Positions 29,003 through 38,108 of a DNA stretch of 50,589 bases are shown here, one piece after another. Source of the DNA: a virus; the IMG/VR virus record IMGVR_UViG_3300033150_001454, positions 1 to 50,589 of that record. One strand, written 5' to 3'. The first letter of the stretch is position 1; every line of letters begins with the position of its first letter. Made by a program: the position numbers and the translations under genes. The notes beneath the pieces were generated by a model. The model saw only the letters and a program-made list of their open reading frames with translations, did no database searches and was not told where the DNA came from.

Positions 29003-32000
29003 GTGTAATAATATGGTTTTACCCTTCTACACTTATAATAATTAGCCAGCTTACAATCTATTGGATACTTAAGCTCCTCAACTCTTAGCTTCACATCCTT
29101 TGACTTCCACACTCCGTTCACTAATATCTTGATCCGATCCATAAGCGGGCATATGTCTTTATTAAATGCATATTTTTCTGGACATAAAGGTAGTTTTATC
29201 TCAATTATCTCCTCGTCTGCTTTCTCAGTTCGCTCATAAGGTCTCGTCCCAAGCTTCGAAAGCTTCTCTACTACGTCTATAGGATCAGGATCTTTCTTCT
29301 CAGGTCTCCATAATCCTGCTTTCGGAAACATCCATGTGTAAAATATCTTACCGTTCTCTTCGCTTCTCTCTATTCGGATAGGCATGACTGTTAAGATATC
29401 ACCTTCATTCTTCTTGCCTTTTACATTATAAACTGTACCAATTCTTAGGTACTTTCTGCCTTCGAACTCCATAATATCTTGTTCTCTATACTTGTTCAAA
29501 TCCTTCTCAGGTATTGGTCCTACAACACCTTGCCACGTGAACACATCTCTAGTGCCTCTCACAAGATGAGGCTTAAGTACCATTACATCCAATTCCTTAA
29601 GGTTCTTAAGCTTAGCCCAATCCTTATTCCTTGCAGCTCTATCATACCTTATCTTATAGACTGAGTCAGTGGTTTTATATACTGCTCCTTCAGAATTTGG
29701 GAAGTATCTAGCCCACTTCGAGCATTTGAAGAATTCCCTCATGTCGTTTGCCGTCTTTGACTCAACTATATGGAAGTGTTTGCCTTCTTTTAATATCTCT
29801 TTAAGCTTATCATACCTCTCAATCGCAGGCTTCTGCGTAAAGTCTTCTCCATCTACATACAACAGATCATGCACATGAAATATTACTCGTTTATCGTCTA
29901 AGGAAGAAGGCTTAGCTGCGATCCACTTCACTAAGTCCTCTCTCGGTATTTGCCTGTATTTAGTCCATAACTTGTCATTTTCTGGATATTCTAATTTATC
30001 AGAATATTCCACTATCTCAGCCACTAAGATAGCATCCTTAGCTTTCAATAACTTGGGCAATTCCTTAACTGATTCCTTGAAGGCTTTAATCCTGTTTCTC
30101 AACTGATCTTCAGTGAAGAATCCTATTGGCTTACCATCCTTAACATGTATCTGAAAGCTCATTCCGTCATACTTAGGCTGAATCATTATGCCCCTATCTA
30201 TCCTAGAAGCCGCCCACTTAGTCCACGCATTCTCTACTTTCCAGAACTCATTCTTCTGCCATCCCGATTCAGGCTTTTGAGGCTGGGATGGCTTCCCTAT
30301 TCTCAGCGAGCTGTCTTTCTCAAGCTTGCCTTCTCTCGATATGTAGAGCGGAATTGACAGACCTATGCCGCCCCTCGTATCGAATATGAACTCAAGCTTC
30401 TCCCTCACGTCATTCCTCGTACACGCATGTATCAAGGCTCTCTTCACTTCTGGTAAAGGTTTCTCAGAAGCTACCCTGATATCTATGTCGTGATGTGTTA
30501 CCCATCCCCTATTAGCTATACCTCCTACGAGGTATATTGCTGGAACGTCAGCTGGCAGCTTAATAACGTCAGGGAATGAGTCTATGACTTCCTGTAGAGT
30601 GATCTTCTTCTCAGCCTTCTCCCATGGAGGGTACTCCTGTATCCAGAACCTAGCCTCTTGGCTCAGCTCGTCATTTATGTGCCTCTCAATCCCTCTCCTC
30701 TTCATCTCGTTCTCTACGAATATCTCAGCATTCAATAGAGGCTCAGTAACCTTCTTCTTCTCTTCATATATCTTATGCAGTTCTTCGTATAATTCCTTAA
30801 GCTCTTTGTCGCTAAGCTTTTCTACATAATGATCATCTATCTTATCTAGATCTATAGCTTTATGTACTAGTACTGTAGTACTATAATTATCATAAGCCAT
30901 TTCAGCCCCTAATTTAGTCAGCTCTTTATCCAATTTGTCCCCTAATTTGATAGGTTCAGATCCGAAATGAGTGAATATGATTCTCTTTACTCCAGCCTCC
31001 TTACACCACTCGATCTGCTTAGGAATGCCTGCATGACCGATAGCTTCGTCTCTCTTCTCATCCCACCTCACTAATCCATCTTCTCTAAGAGTGGATCCAT
31101 CACCTATGTACAAGTCACAACCAGACAAGAATTTCTTTCTGTGTTCTTCTCGTATACTCAGAACATCAGATGCATAACAGATTCTGTATCCTCCAACTGA
31201 GATGAATAATGCAACGTTAGGAGCTTTCGTAGAATGCAGAACTGGTACAGAAATAACTTCAATATCTCCAACTCTGAATGCACTCCTACGCTTGAACACC
31301 GTCTTATTGAACTTATAATCCTCTTCTTTGTAGTACTCAGAATGAGTTGAAGCATCAGTGATGAATACAGGCACGCCTACCTTCTTGTCTTTAAGACCGA
31401 ATAAGTGATCGGGGTGTGCATGAGTAATTATTATGGCATCACAATCTGGTAAAGCTCCATTCACATCTCCCCAATCAATCAACAGCCTCGTCTTGCCATC
31501 ATCTATCAGCAGAGAAGACCTCTTATTATGCTTCGCTGATTTCTCGTCTACATATCCACGAGTGCCAAGAAACGTCAAAACCACATCAGATTTGCTCAAT
31601 CTTGGTATCTTTATGGGATAATTAGCTATTAATAATTCTCTCTTAGTTGGATAATCGCTCCTTAGGGCTCTCCTCGTTAAGAAGCTCTTTACTTCGAAGC
31701 CTCCTTCCTTGAATAGTTTTCCGATTAATGGATCATCACTAAAACTAAGCAAAAACTTGCCTTTTATCTTCTTACAAGCCTCAAATAACCTCTTCTTGAA
31801 TCGCTCAGGCTCCTCATTCTTTATATCTTCATCCATGTACGGAGGGTCTAAATAGAAGAACGTATCTGAAGAGTCGTATTTCCTTAGGATTTTTTCAAAG
31901 TCTTCATTTTTAATAATAGTATTTTTTAAGCGCTCTCTATAATCCTCAGGTCTCGTCACGTATCCACACTTAGTTCTCTCATCCTTCCTATGTGCAAAGT

Positions 32001-33000
32001 TCTCCATATTCCCTCCATAAGAGTGCATGTTGAGGTATATGAGCTTGTAAGCTTTCTCCACATCTTCTCTAGGATCCAATTTCTTAAGCTTATCGAACTT
32101 CTCTTCGGATGGAGTATAATCCATGCTCTTAAGTTTCTTTAGCTGCTCATCGGATGCATCCCTCAGGAACTTTAATAGAAACACATATCTCTCGTCTATA
32201 TCGTTCAGTACTTCTTTGCTTACAGGTTCCTTCTTCCAGAATAACGAAGCTCCTCCAGCGAATGGTTCTACATAGACCTTATGAGGAGGAATATTCTCCA
32301 AGAAGATCTGCACTTGCCTATCCTTACCGAGAGGATGAGCGAAGGGCTTTTTCATCTTCTTTATCTGAACATCGTTAATCTTCACTTGTGCACCCTGAGG
32401 TCTCACGTATTCCTTAGGCTCTTCAAACTTCTTAAACTTAAACTTGTAGACGTAGTATCGAACCCTGTCACCCCACCAATCCCTCGCCTCCTTATCCGTT
32501 ACAAGATGGTATTTTCTCAAGTTCTGAAATCCATTTTCGTCTACTTCAGCCATCCCTGTAAGGGTGATTATCCCATATACCTTATCGCCGCACAGGTACA
32601 TGGGATGGTGTAGGAGGTTCTCGAACCTGCGAGCTTTGACTATGAGTGTCTTTATGCCTTTCCATATAAGCCGAGCATGAGGCTCTACGAGATAGAGACC
32701 GTCTAAAGCTTTTGAAAGATATATGCCCTTTCTGGACAGCCTTCTTGAAATTTTACGAAAAAGCTCCTTTCCATGCTCATTATACTTCTCAGGATGAAAC
32801 TCTATGCCTCGTTTATGTAATTCTTCAGCTATCTTAGTGGCTATATCTATTATCTCTTTGTATGAATGCTTAAGCCTTTTCCCTTGTTTCTTAGACGAGT
32901 ACCAAGCAAATGCTATCCTGTAGTCGTCCTGAAGTACCTTAGTACTGTACTTATTAGGATTGTACGTACTTATGTCTTGTATTTTAAGTAAGAGACTCAT
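28987..33000 (-). CDS. Giant multidomain protein: ASCH/PUA-like, Dam methylase, MBL, NTase, DNA ligase
   Basis: A 1,337-residue polyvalent protein. Order: helical 1-100. PUA/ASCH-like 105-205 (PHARLIWKGIKTLIVK). DNA adenine methylase 215-465 with FAGGASLFW (248-255) and DPPY (385-388). Metallo-beta-lactamase fold 470-715 with HAHPDH (527-532), His589, Asp612 and His678. Nucleotidyltransferase 795-895 (VGGIANRG...HHDIDI). ATP-dependent DNA ligase 920-1215 with KYDGMS (Lys943 nucleophile), AEIVEY and EGAVYK. A C-terminal cysteine cluster follows. All key residues look intact. The location between portal and prohead protease suggests a virion-packaged enzyme for DNA modification and end repair. 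Domain calls are strong, biology inferred. Confidence 0.88.
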   Translation of the reverse strand: MSLLLKIQDISTYNPNKYSTKVLQDDYRIAFAWYSSKKQGKRLKHSYKEIIDIATKIAEELHKRGIEFHPEKYNEHGKELFRKISRRLSRKGIYLSKALDGLYLVEPHARLIWKGIKTLIVKARRFENLLHHPMYLCGDKVYGIITLTGMAEVDENGFQNLRKYHLVTDKEARDWWGDRVRYYVYKFKFKKFEEPKEYVRPQGAQVKINDVQIKKMKKPFAHPLGKDRQVQIFLENIPPHKVYVEPFAGGASLFWKKEPVSKEVLNDIDERYVFLLKFLRDASDEQLKKLKSMDYTPSEEKFDKLKKLDPREDVEKAYKLIYLNMHSYGGNMENFAHRKDERTKCGYVTRPEDYRERLKNTIIKNEDFEKILRKYDSSDTFFYLDPPYMDEDIKNEEPERFKKRLFEACKKIKGKFLLSFSDDPLIGKLFKEGGFEVKSFLTRRALRSDYPTKRELLIANYPIKIPRLSKSDVVLTFLGTRGYVDEKSAKHNKRSSLLIDDGKTRLLIDWGDVNGALPDCDAIIITHAHPDHLFGLKDKKVGVPVFITDASTHSEYYKEEDYKFNKTVFKRRSAFRVGDIEVISVPVLHSTKAPNVALFISVGGYRICYASDVLSIREEHRKKFLSGCDLYIGDGSTLREDGLVRWDEKRDEAIGHAGIPKQIEWCKEAGVKRIIFTHFGSEPIKLGDKLDKELTKLGAEMAYDNYSTTVLVHKAIDLDKIDDHYVEKLSDKELKELYEELHKIYEEKKKVTEPLLNAEIFVENEMKRRGIERHINDELSQEARFWIQEYPPWEKAEKKITLQEVIDSFPDVIKLPADVPAIYLVGGIANRGWVTHHDIDIRVASEKPLPEVKRALIHACTRNDVREKLEFIFDTRGGIGLSIPLYISREGKLEKDSSLRIGKPSQPQKPESGWQKNEFWKVENAWTKWAASRIDRGIMIQPKYDGMSFQIHVKDGKPIGFFTEDQLRNRIKAFKESVKELPKLLKAKDAILVAEIVEYSDKLEYPENDKLWTKYRQIPREDLVKWIAAKPSSLDDKRVIFHVHDLLYVDGEDFTQKPAIERYDKLKEILKEGKHFHIVESKTANDMREFFKCSKWARYFPNSEGAVYKTTDSVYKIRYDRAARNKDWAKLKNLKELDVMVLKPHLVRGTRDVFTWQGVVGPIPEKDLNKYREQDIMEFEGRKYLRIGTVYNVKGKKNEGDILTVMPIRIERSEENGKIFYTWMFPKAGLWRPEKKDPDPIDVVEKLSKLGTRPYERTEKADEEIIEIKLPLCPEKYAFNKDICPLMDRIKILVNGVWKSKDVKLRVEELKYPIDCKLANYYKCRRVKPYYYTWREE

Positions 33001-34535
33001 TATTCAGGCTCACCACGCGTACCGTGAGGCCATCTTTCTACAGTCGTTCCAGCTATCACCTGCTCACTTGCATCACTAACCTTAGGCTTCTGCTTGGCTC
33101 TCCTCTTAGGTCTCTTCTTATCAGGAACTTCAGATAACGTAGGCTCTAAAGGAATAACAAGCTTACCATACTCATTGAATCTCACATCGAATCCCGCACT
33201 CCTCAAAGTCAATAGCGTATTAGCGTCTATCTGTCTTATCTGAGCTTCTCTAAGCGCATCCTTAGCCTCTATAGGATTGAATTTGAATAACCAATCAGTA
33301 ATGCCGAATCTAGGCAGTAAGAAGCTGTTAAACATTTCCTCTTTATCCCTCTGTATCTCCTTGATGGTCCTGTTCTGCACTTCGAGTTTGATGTAAGGTG
33401 CAACCGAAGAGCTTCTTGTGGCTTTCGTGGGCAATCCTAGGAATACTGTCTGCACGCCGAATACTGAGCATATTGACTGGATATAAGTCATGTAGAATTC
33501 GAGGGACTGCATCTCATCAAGTGCTGGCATTGCTCTGATGAACTGTATTGGCTGTTCAGATCCGAGCATAAGCGTCCTTATCGTCTTCTTCGTCCTCATG
33601 ACGCCGCTTACATCTTGCACTTCTCTCCTCTTCAAGTCAGCCTGTATTTCAGCCTGTAATGCTTTTATCTGATCCTTGTTATAGCCCGGAAAGTTGAGTA
33701 TGCCGCCCAATTTTCCTTCGCTGTAAGCATCTAAGTTGTATTCATCCATGACTTTAACAGTGTGTATCAGATCCCATACTGCTATGAGCTTGGGCCTGCC
33801 GTGTAATTCAGGCAGTACCCTTCCAGTAGAACCATGAACCATCCAGTCTTCAGAGGATCTAGCGGTTATATTACCATCTACGACTTGTACGTAAGCCGTT
33901 CGTTCAAGAGGCAATCCGCATTGAGGACAGTTTCCTGGCTTGTCATAGTATGTGTCTGGTGTGTAGCATACGGGACAATAATATTCGTCTATACCGAGTC
34001 TCCCATACTCATCAGCTATAGGTACCCAGTACCGAGAATCCTCTACACGAATTTCTGCTGGTCTTATCTGCAAGTCGCCGTCTTTATCTTTCATCTTGGC
34101 TGGCAGTATGGAGACGTACCAGTCATCGGCTATTACGTCGTGGTAGATCACGCTTCTTAACAAGTCGCCGAAAGAATAATCAGAGTTTGGGTGTTGGATG
34201 AGGCTATCGAAGAGCCTTGCCTGTGCTTGACTGGGTGGTCTCGTCTTACTGCCGCAGATGGGACATTCAGCGATGGATTCCTGAAACTCGGCTTGACACG
34301 CAGTGCACTTGGACTTGAATTTGGGCTCTCGCCTCCATCCAGGTCTCACTACTTCCTGAGTTATGACTCTTACAATAGCTTGGATGAGCCACGATTCCTC
34401 AGCCACTCTGTAGATCATGGGGTAATTCCATTTCGGTATCCTGAGCTGAGGCTCGGGACTGAGATGGTAGGACGGTATTACGGATCTCGTTGACTTCTCG
34501 ATGGCTGTCGGTGGCTTCTCAGTTACCCAAGGCAA
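33000..34535 (-). CDS. Portal protein with two inserted zinc ribbons
   Basis: The 511-residue portal is preceded by a GAGGTG site six bases before a TTG start. The N-terminal wing (YRVAEESWLIQAIVRVITQE) contains C77-x2-C80...C91-x2-C94, and a second zinc ribbon lies at C187-x2-C190...C203-x2-C206. The stem/clip part shows PALDEMQSLEFYMTYIQSIC, then VFLGLPTKATRSSSV as in SPP1/HK97-type portals. A basic C-terminal tail follows. Position next to the large terminase is classic. Zinc ribbons in portals occur in archaeal viruses and probably stabilise the dodecamer. Confidence 0.88.
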   Translation of the reverse strand: MPWVTEKPPTAIEKSTRSVIPSYHLSPEPQLRIPKWNYPMIYRVAEESWLIQAIVRVITQEVVRPGWRREPKFKSKCTACQAEFQESIAECPICGSKTRPPSQAQARLFDSLIQHPNSDYSFGDLLRSVIYHDVIADDWYVSILPAKMKDKDGDLQIRPAEIRVEDSRYWVPIADEYGRLGIDEYYCPVCYTPDTYYDKPGNCPQCGLPLERTAYVQVVDGNITARSSEDWMVHGSTGRVLPELHGRPKLIAVWDLIHTVKVMDEYNLDAYSEGKLGGILNFPGYNKDQIKALQAEIQADLKRREVQDVSGVMRTKKTIRTLMLGSEQPIQFIRAMPALDEMQSLEFYMTYIQSICSVFGVQTVFLGLPTKATRSSSVAPYIKLEVQNRTIKEIQRDKEEMFNSFLLPRFGITDWLFKFNPIEAKDALREAQIRQIDANTLLTLRSAGFDVRFNEYGKLVIPLEPTLSEVPDKKRPKRRAKQKPKVSDASEQVIAGTTVERWPHGTRGEPE

Positions 34536-34538
34536 TTA

Positions 34539-34709
34539 TTACACCTCTTCCTTCTTCTCCAGAATTATCTCCACTCTTTCTACTTCCAAGGTCTCTGTTA
34601 TATCGATTCCATTAATTAAGACTTTTATGTCTTCTGGTGCAGCATCTATCTTGATATCCAGCGCTTCTACGGTTCCATCTTTATCAGCATAGAATATCCG
34701 TTTTTTCAT
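34539..34709 (-). CDS. Small acidic protein between terminase and portal, 56 aa
   Basis: An ATG at 34709 opens a 56-residue frame, MKKRIFYADKDGTVEALDIK through EIILEKKEEV, acidic with a short strand-helix pattern. Its stop lies three bases before the portal TTG, and its last codons supply the portal's ribosome binding site, so the pair is coupled. No family recognised. It is the first gene downstream of the AT-rich repeat at 34757-34785. Confidence 0.62.
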   Translation of the reverse strand: MKKRIFYADKDGTVEALDIKIDAAPEDIKVLINGIDITETLEVERVEIILEKKEEV

Positions 34710-34756
34710 ACCTTTCCCTAAACAAAATAATACTTCGTAGATTAAAAGCTTTCTAC

Positions 34757-34785
34757 ATATTAATTAATACGATATATTAAATTAT
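34757..34785. repeat. 29-bp AT-rich element, copy 2 (promoter candidate)
   Basis: This copy matches 11058-11086 at 27 of 29 positions and lies in the gap downstream of the terminase gene and upstream of the 34709 start. It is probably part of a promoter for the portal-protease-capsid genes. On the minus strand TAATATGTAGAAAG follows it. Confidence 0.6.
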
Positions 34786-34787
34786 TA

Positions 34788-36023
34788 TTACCATTCCATG
34801 AATGCGAAGCCAGGTATAGTCGATCCCTTTCTCAAGCCCCACGCAGCCAGCGCTAATGCAATAACACAGTCATCATGGAACCCTTTAGGAGCATTATATT
34901 TATGCTTTCCACTAGACGTAGTCTCTACTCCAAATACTTCTATCTCGTTCAGGAGTTCTGGAATCTCAGGGAACGTTATTTCAGCTTGCTCCAGCATCAA
35001 TGCTAAGTTGTCTATCAGAGCTACCTTCTTTGTTGGACTCAAGTAGTAAGGCTTTACTCTTGGATATAATTGGAGTATAAAATCGTATATGGGATCTCCT
35101 AATCCCGTAGAATCGACGAATAGCTCTGCATTGTACTGAGATACGAGGTTGATGACCCGCTTAACTTGAAGGGGCCAATCAACGCTCTTGAATCTATCGA
35201 ATGCTACGAGATGACCGTGCTCATCCAGAATGATGACAACCGTGAAGTCAGTCCTTTTGCCGAAGTCTACGCCAGCCACGTAACTCTTGTCTGAGGATGG
35301 AGGCTCAAAGTCCCCTTTAATGTTCAGGACCTTATTAGTTGCAGGATTGCGCCTGAGTCTGAATACTGAACCCAGATCAGATAAGAACTCAGCGCCAAAT
35401 TCCTGTCTGAAGAGCCTCTCGGGCATGCCCTTCCTTGCAGACTCTATCTCCTTAGGATCGATGTACGGATTAGTCCAAGTGGGAAAATGAAAGCTCTCCC
35501 ACTCACTTCCCTCTATCTTGCCCATCATGTATACTTCATAGAACCAATTCAAGCCCTTAGGAGTGGAAATGAACAATGCCTTGCCGAATTTGTCGGGATC
35601 TGAAAGGCGCGGTCTGACACATTCAAACCACACTTCACGCCTCATTCTTGCACACTCATCCAAGACTACGAAGTCAAGACCCTGCGCTCTTAAGTGCTCG
35701 TAATCCTCAGTGCTCTTGAACCATATCCAGCTGTCATTCACCATCTTTATAGCCTTCTCAGAATGGTTTATCTTCGCTATCAGAGCTTTGGGCACCTCTT
35801 CTAAGAACATCCTCCACGCAACCAATACTTCAGACCAAGAGGGAGCTAACCACCATATCTTCGCTTTGGGTTTGCCCAAGTACCAGAGACACTCAAAGAT
35901 TCCCATCTTGGTCTTACCCCATCTGGCACCAGCTCTCACAACCCTGAATCGAGCCTTACTCCTATGCACTTGAGCTTGACCTGGATGCGGTCTATAGTCT
36001 ATCACTACTTGCTGGATCGACAT
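34788..36023 (-). CDS. terL: Terminase large subunit
   Basis: The 411-residue protein has an ATPase N-terminal half: Walker A RAGARWGKT (30-38), Walker B VVLDE (119-123) and coupling motif FISTP (151-155). The nuclease half has acidic residues in VAGVDFGKRTD (D253), LFVDSTGLGD (D304) and FHDDCVIAL (near 389). All expected RNase-H-fold metal ligands are present. It cuts and pumps viral DNA into proheads through the portal encoded two genes downstream. Length is at the short end for TerL. Very firm call. Confidence 0.96.
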   Translation of the reverse strand: MSIQQVVIDYRPHPGQAQVHRSKARFRVVRAGARWGKTKMGIFECLWYLGKPKAKIWWLAPSWSEVLVAWRMFLEEVPKALIAKINHSEKAIKMVNDSWIWFKSTEDYEHLRAQGLDFVVLDECARMRREVWFECVRPRLSDPDKFGKALFISTPKGLNWFYEVYMMGKIEGSEWESFHFPTWTNPYIDPKEIESARKGMPERLFRQEFGAEFLSDLGSVFRLRRNPATNKVLNIKGDFEPPSSDKSYVAGVDFGKRTDFTVVIILDEHGHLVAFDRFKSVDWPLQVKRVINLVSQYNAELFVDSTGLGDPIYDFILQLYPRVKPYYLSPTKKVALIDNLALMLEQAEITFPEIPELLNEIEVFGVETTSSGKHKYNAPKGFHDDCVIALALAAWGLRKGSTIPGFAFMEW

Positions 36024-36142
36024 TCTTCTACCCCAATTTCTGACTCAATGAAATCATAATGCGCTGATAACGATTTAAGTATCCTGTTTATCTTCAATAT
36101 CTTGCGCTCTTCCTTGAGCACTTGAAGTATTTCTTTATCCAT
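36005..36142 (-). CDS. Small coiled-coil protein before terminase, 45 aa
   Basis: An ATG overlapping the phosphoesterase stop (ATGGATAA) opens a 45-residue charged helix (MDKEILQVLKEERKILKINR and on) that overlaps the terminase start by 19 bases. The tight overlaps on both sides suggest a real, coupled gene. It may be a small terminase cofactor by position; no family recognised. Confidence 0.58.
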   Translation of the reverse strand: MDKEILQVLKEERKILKINRILKSLSAHYDFIESEIGVEECRSSK

Positions 36143-37001
36143 CTCTAAGATAATCAGATATCCTGGGAGGCTTAAATAGGTAATGGTGTATGAGTATCCT
36201 ATCCTGCTCGTCTATGAAGAGTATGACACCTCCAATGTGAGGCTGCATTTTACCATACAGCCTTATCGTGCCCCTATACGGAAACCATGCACACCATCCT
36301 GGTACTTGAAGTATGTGTTGGTTAGGTAAATGTATATGGATAAATCTATGCCAGTGCGCTCTAACCACTACATCAGGCAAGAATTCCAAATCTCCAAGAC
36401 CATAAGCTGCAGCTTCGAATAATGCTTCTCGATCCATCAATGTAGTTCTGTAGATGCTTGCTCCAGATACGCCGTGTGCTAGATTGAGTATTCGATTTGT
36501 GCCCTTAAGCCTGATATTAGCCATCAAACCGTGGAAGTGAGCTTCTTCTGCAACATCCTCAAGCTCCTTAGTCAGATCATAATGTATCCTCGTATCTATG
36601 GATTCATGATAAGGAGTACCAGATAAACAATGTACTATCTTATTAGTACATAGTTTGTACAATAAGAGATAAGCTGCATCCTTCTGTTCATCAAGATTCG
36701 TCGTTATCGTATCAATTCCTCTTCCTGCAGGATTGTTGCCCTGTATGATATCACCTAATAAGATGACAGTATCTATTCCCCAAGCATCGCATATTTCTTC
36801 CCACTTCTTCCAGTACTCGTAGAGAAGTACTTGCCCTGCATTTCTGGATGCGCTAAGATCATTTCCTTCTTTACTGATAACGTCAGGCGGAAATATTGCA
36901 TACCTAGATCCAACATGAGTATCAGCTACGAATGCTACTACTCGTTTGAACTTTTGAGTCAGTTCTCTAGGGCGAGCGGGAGGCGTCCACTTCTCGCTCA
37001 A
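36135..37001 (-). CDS. Calcineurin-like metallophosphoesterase
   Basis: The 288-residue protein has the family's metal motifs: FVADTHVGSRYA (DxH), VILLGDIIQGN (GD), a GNHD-equivalent SGTPYHES, NLAHGVSG, and AHWHRF (HxH). This places it with Mre11/YfcE-type phosphoesterases. It is a single-domain protein without Mre11 capping or Rad50 partner. Its position immediately upstream of TerL is seen in other archaeal head-tail viruses. Substrate unknown; it may act on DNA ends during packaging or on host nucleotides. Confidence 0.88.
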   Translation of the reverse strand: MSEKWTPPARPRELTQKFKRVVAFVADTHVGSRYAIFPPDVISKEGNDLSASRNAGQVLLYEYWKKWEEICDAWGIDTVILLGDIIQGNNPAGRGIDTITTNLDEQKDAAYLLLYKLCTNKIVHCLSGTPYHESIDTRIHYDLTKELEDVAEEAHFHGLMANIRLKGTNRILNLAHGVSGASIYRTTLMDREALFEAAAYGLGDLEFLPDVVVRAHWHRFIHIHLPNQHILQVPGWCAWFPYRGTIRLYGKMQPHIGGVILFIDEQDRILIHHYLFKPPRISDYLRDG

Positions 37002-37210
37002 CCTTCATAAATCTCCTCTAGCTTCTTAAGGAGTTCGTAGTCTATCATACTCCCTCTCGGAAATGCTAAGTTAAGTGTCCTTGCTTTTTGGTTTACAGCA
37101 TTCATTGATCTGCCCAGTACTCTTGCTAATTCTCGAGTTGGCATCTTGCCGTAATGCTTCTTAAGAATCTTCACCTCTTCCTCTGACCATCTTCTCGTTA
37201 ATTTAGTCAT
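36998..37210 (-). CDS. Small Myb/SANT-like helix-turn-helix protein
   Basis: The 70-residue protein starts MTKLTRRWSEEEVKILKKHY. The W...EE..LKKHY..M.TRELA..LGRS..AV..KAR pattern is that of Myb/SANT-type three-helix DNA-binding domains in phage proteins. It overlaps both neighbours by 4-8 bases. Adjacent to the small-terminase candidate, it may help recognise packaging DNA or act as a regulator. The fold call is fairly good. Confidence 0.75.
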   Translation of the reverse strand: MTKLTRRWSEEEVKILKKHYGKMPTRELARVLGRSMNAVNQKARTLNLAFPRGSMIDYELLKKLEEIYEG

Positions 37211-37649
37211 CTTCTTTCTTCTCCTTCTTAATTGGAATCGTGATCCTGAAGGCTTCTTCTTTCAGCTCCTCGTTCAGACCAGCTCCCCATACTATTTCAA
37301 TCCTTGGGGGCGATACTTCTTCTCCTAATAGCTTCGATCTATCCTCCAAGATCTTCAAGAATTCCTTAAGGGTCATTTGTTCAAAGAATTTATCTGGATT
37401 TTCACTGAAATATTTTAAGAATTGGTCGTAATACTCAAGCGTGGAGAGGATCTTCTTATCCGTCCCTATCTTCTTCATCTTCTTGAGCTGTCTTATCTCT
37501 GCCGCCAAATGATTCTTCTTATGCCTCTGTACTGAGTGATATGGCAAGTTAAATTTCTGAGCTACTACTCGAATGGGGACTCCTTTAAGCAATAAATCGT
37601 TTATCTCCACAACATCAGGATGCTCACATGTCTTGCATACTCGTACCAT
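37203..37649 (-). CDS. terS: Small terminase subunit candidate (HTH)
   Basis: The 148-residue protein opens with VCKTCEHPDVVEINDLLLKG and continues VPIRVVAQKFNLPYHSVQRHKKNH, a common phage pattern. In it, a CxxC-HP unit precedes an HTH that binds DNA, found in TerS-like and related proteins. A helical middle and a conserved-looking acidic C-terminus (PRIEIVWGAG) follow; the latter resembles the tail found in TerS proteins. It is three genes upstream of TerL. TerS recognises viral DNA to start packaging. Assigned from domain plus position. Confidence 0.7.
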   Translation of the reverse strand: MVRVCKTCEHPDVVEINDLLLKGVPIRVVAQKFNLPYHSVQRHKKNHLAAEIRQLKKMKKIGTDKKILSTLEYYDQFLKYFSENPDKFFEQMTLKEFLKILEDRSKLLGEEVSPPRIEIVWGAGLNEELKEEAFRITIPIKKEKKEDD

Positions 37650-37661
37650 TTCTAGATCCTC

Positions 37662-37973
37662 CTATGTAGATAATAGGACGACTCTATGCAGATGCACGGC
37701 GTCTTTAGCTTTCTCCATCCATTCTTCTGCATCTTGGTAGCCAGATTTCCGCACATAGTCCTCCAAGTCCTCTTTCCCAAAGATTCTGCCTAGATATTCC
37801 ACTCTGGCTGTCTTGCCTGTATTTGGAGGATTAAGTATGAGCCTGGATAGCACCACGTAAACGCCGCTCTTAATCGTCTTCCTGAGGGTGAATACCTCTC
37901 CATGTGTCATCAAGTAGTTAAATGACCTGGGATAATTGAACCAGATAACTCCTTCGACCAGTTCGATCACCAA
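37662..37973 (-). CDS. PUA/ASCH-like domain protein
   Basis: The product is 103 residues from a GTG start at 37973. Beta segments (HGEVFTLRKTIKSGVYVVLS; RVEYLGRIFGKE) are followed by a helical end YVRKSGYQDAEEWMEKAKDA, a layout like small archaeal ASCH/PUA-type proteins that end in SGF..EEW. These domains usually bind RNA or modified bases. It is the first gene of the leftward packaging operon. Family call moderate, function unknown. Confidence 0.65.
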   Translation of the reverse strand: MVIELVEGVIWFNYPRSFNYLMTHGEVFTLRKTIKSGVYVVLSRLILNPPNTGKTARVEYLGRIFGKEDLEDYVRKSGYQDAEEWMEKAKDAVHLHRVVLLST

Positions 37974-38041
37974 TCGCTAATAACACAAACTGCTATTTAA
38001 GTTCTACTATACAAGTTTAGAATAACATATTAATTTAATAT

Positions 38042-38062
38042 ATATTTATAAATAATCTATCC
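38042..38062. repeat. 21-bp element, inverted copy of 11103-11123
   Basis: This is the exact reverse complement of 11103-11123, placed just upstream of the TATA box of the tail operon. It may be an operator or upstream promoter element that co-regulates the tail operon with the leftward MoxR/replication operon. Confidence 0.75.
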
Positions 38063-38069
38063 AGCAAGT

Positions 38070-38080
38070 CTTATATATAC
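38070..38080 (+). promoter_or_regulatory. TATA box of the rightward tail operon
   Basis: CTTATATATAC ends 29 bases before the ATG at 38109. An archaeal start about 25 bases downstream would give an almost leaderless transcript. No other promoter-like gap of this strength occurs until the end of the tail operon near 48.3 kb. Confidence 0.7.
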
Positions 38081-38108
38081 ACGCTTATCTATGAATAATG
38101 GATGAACT

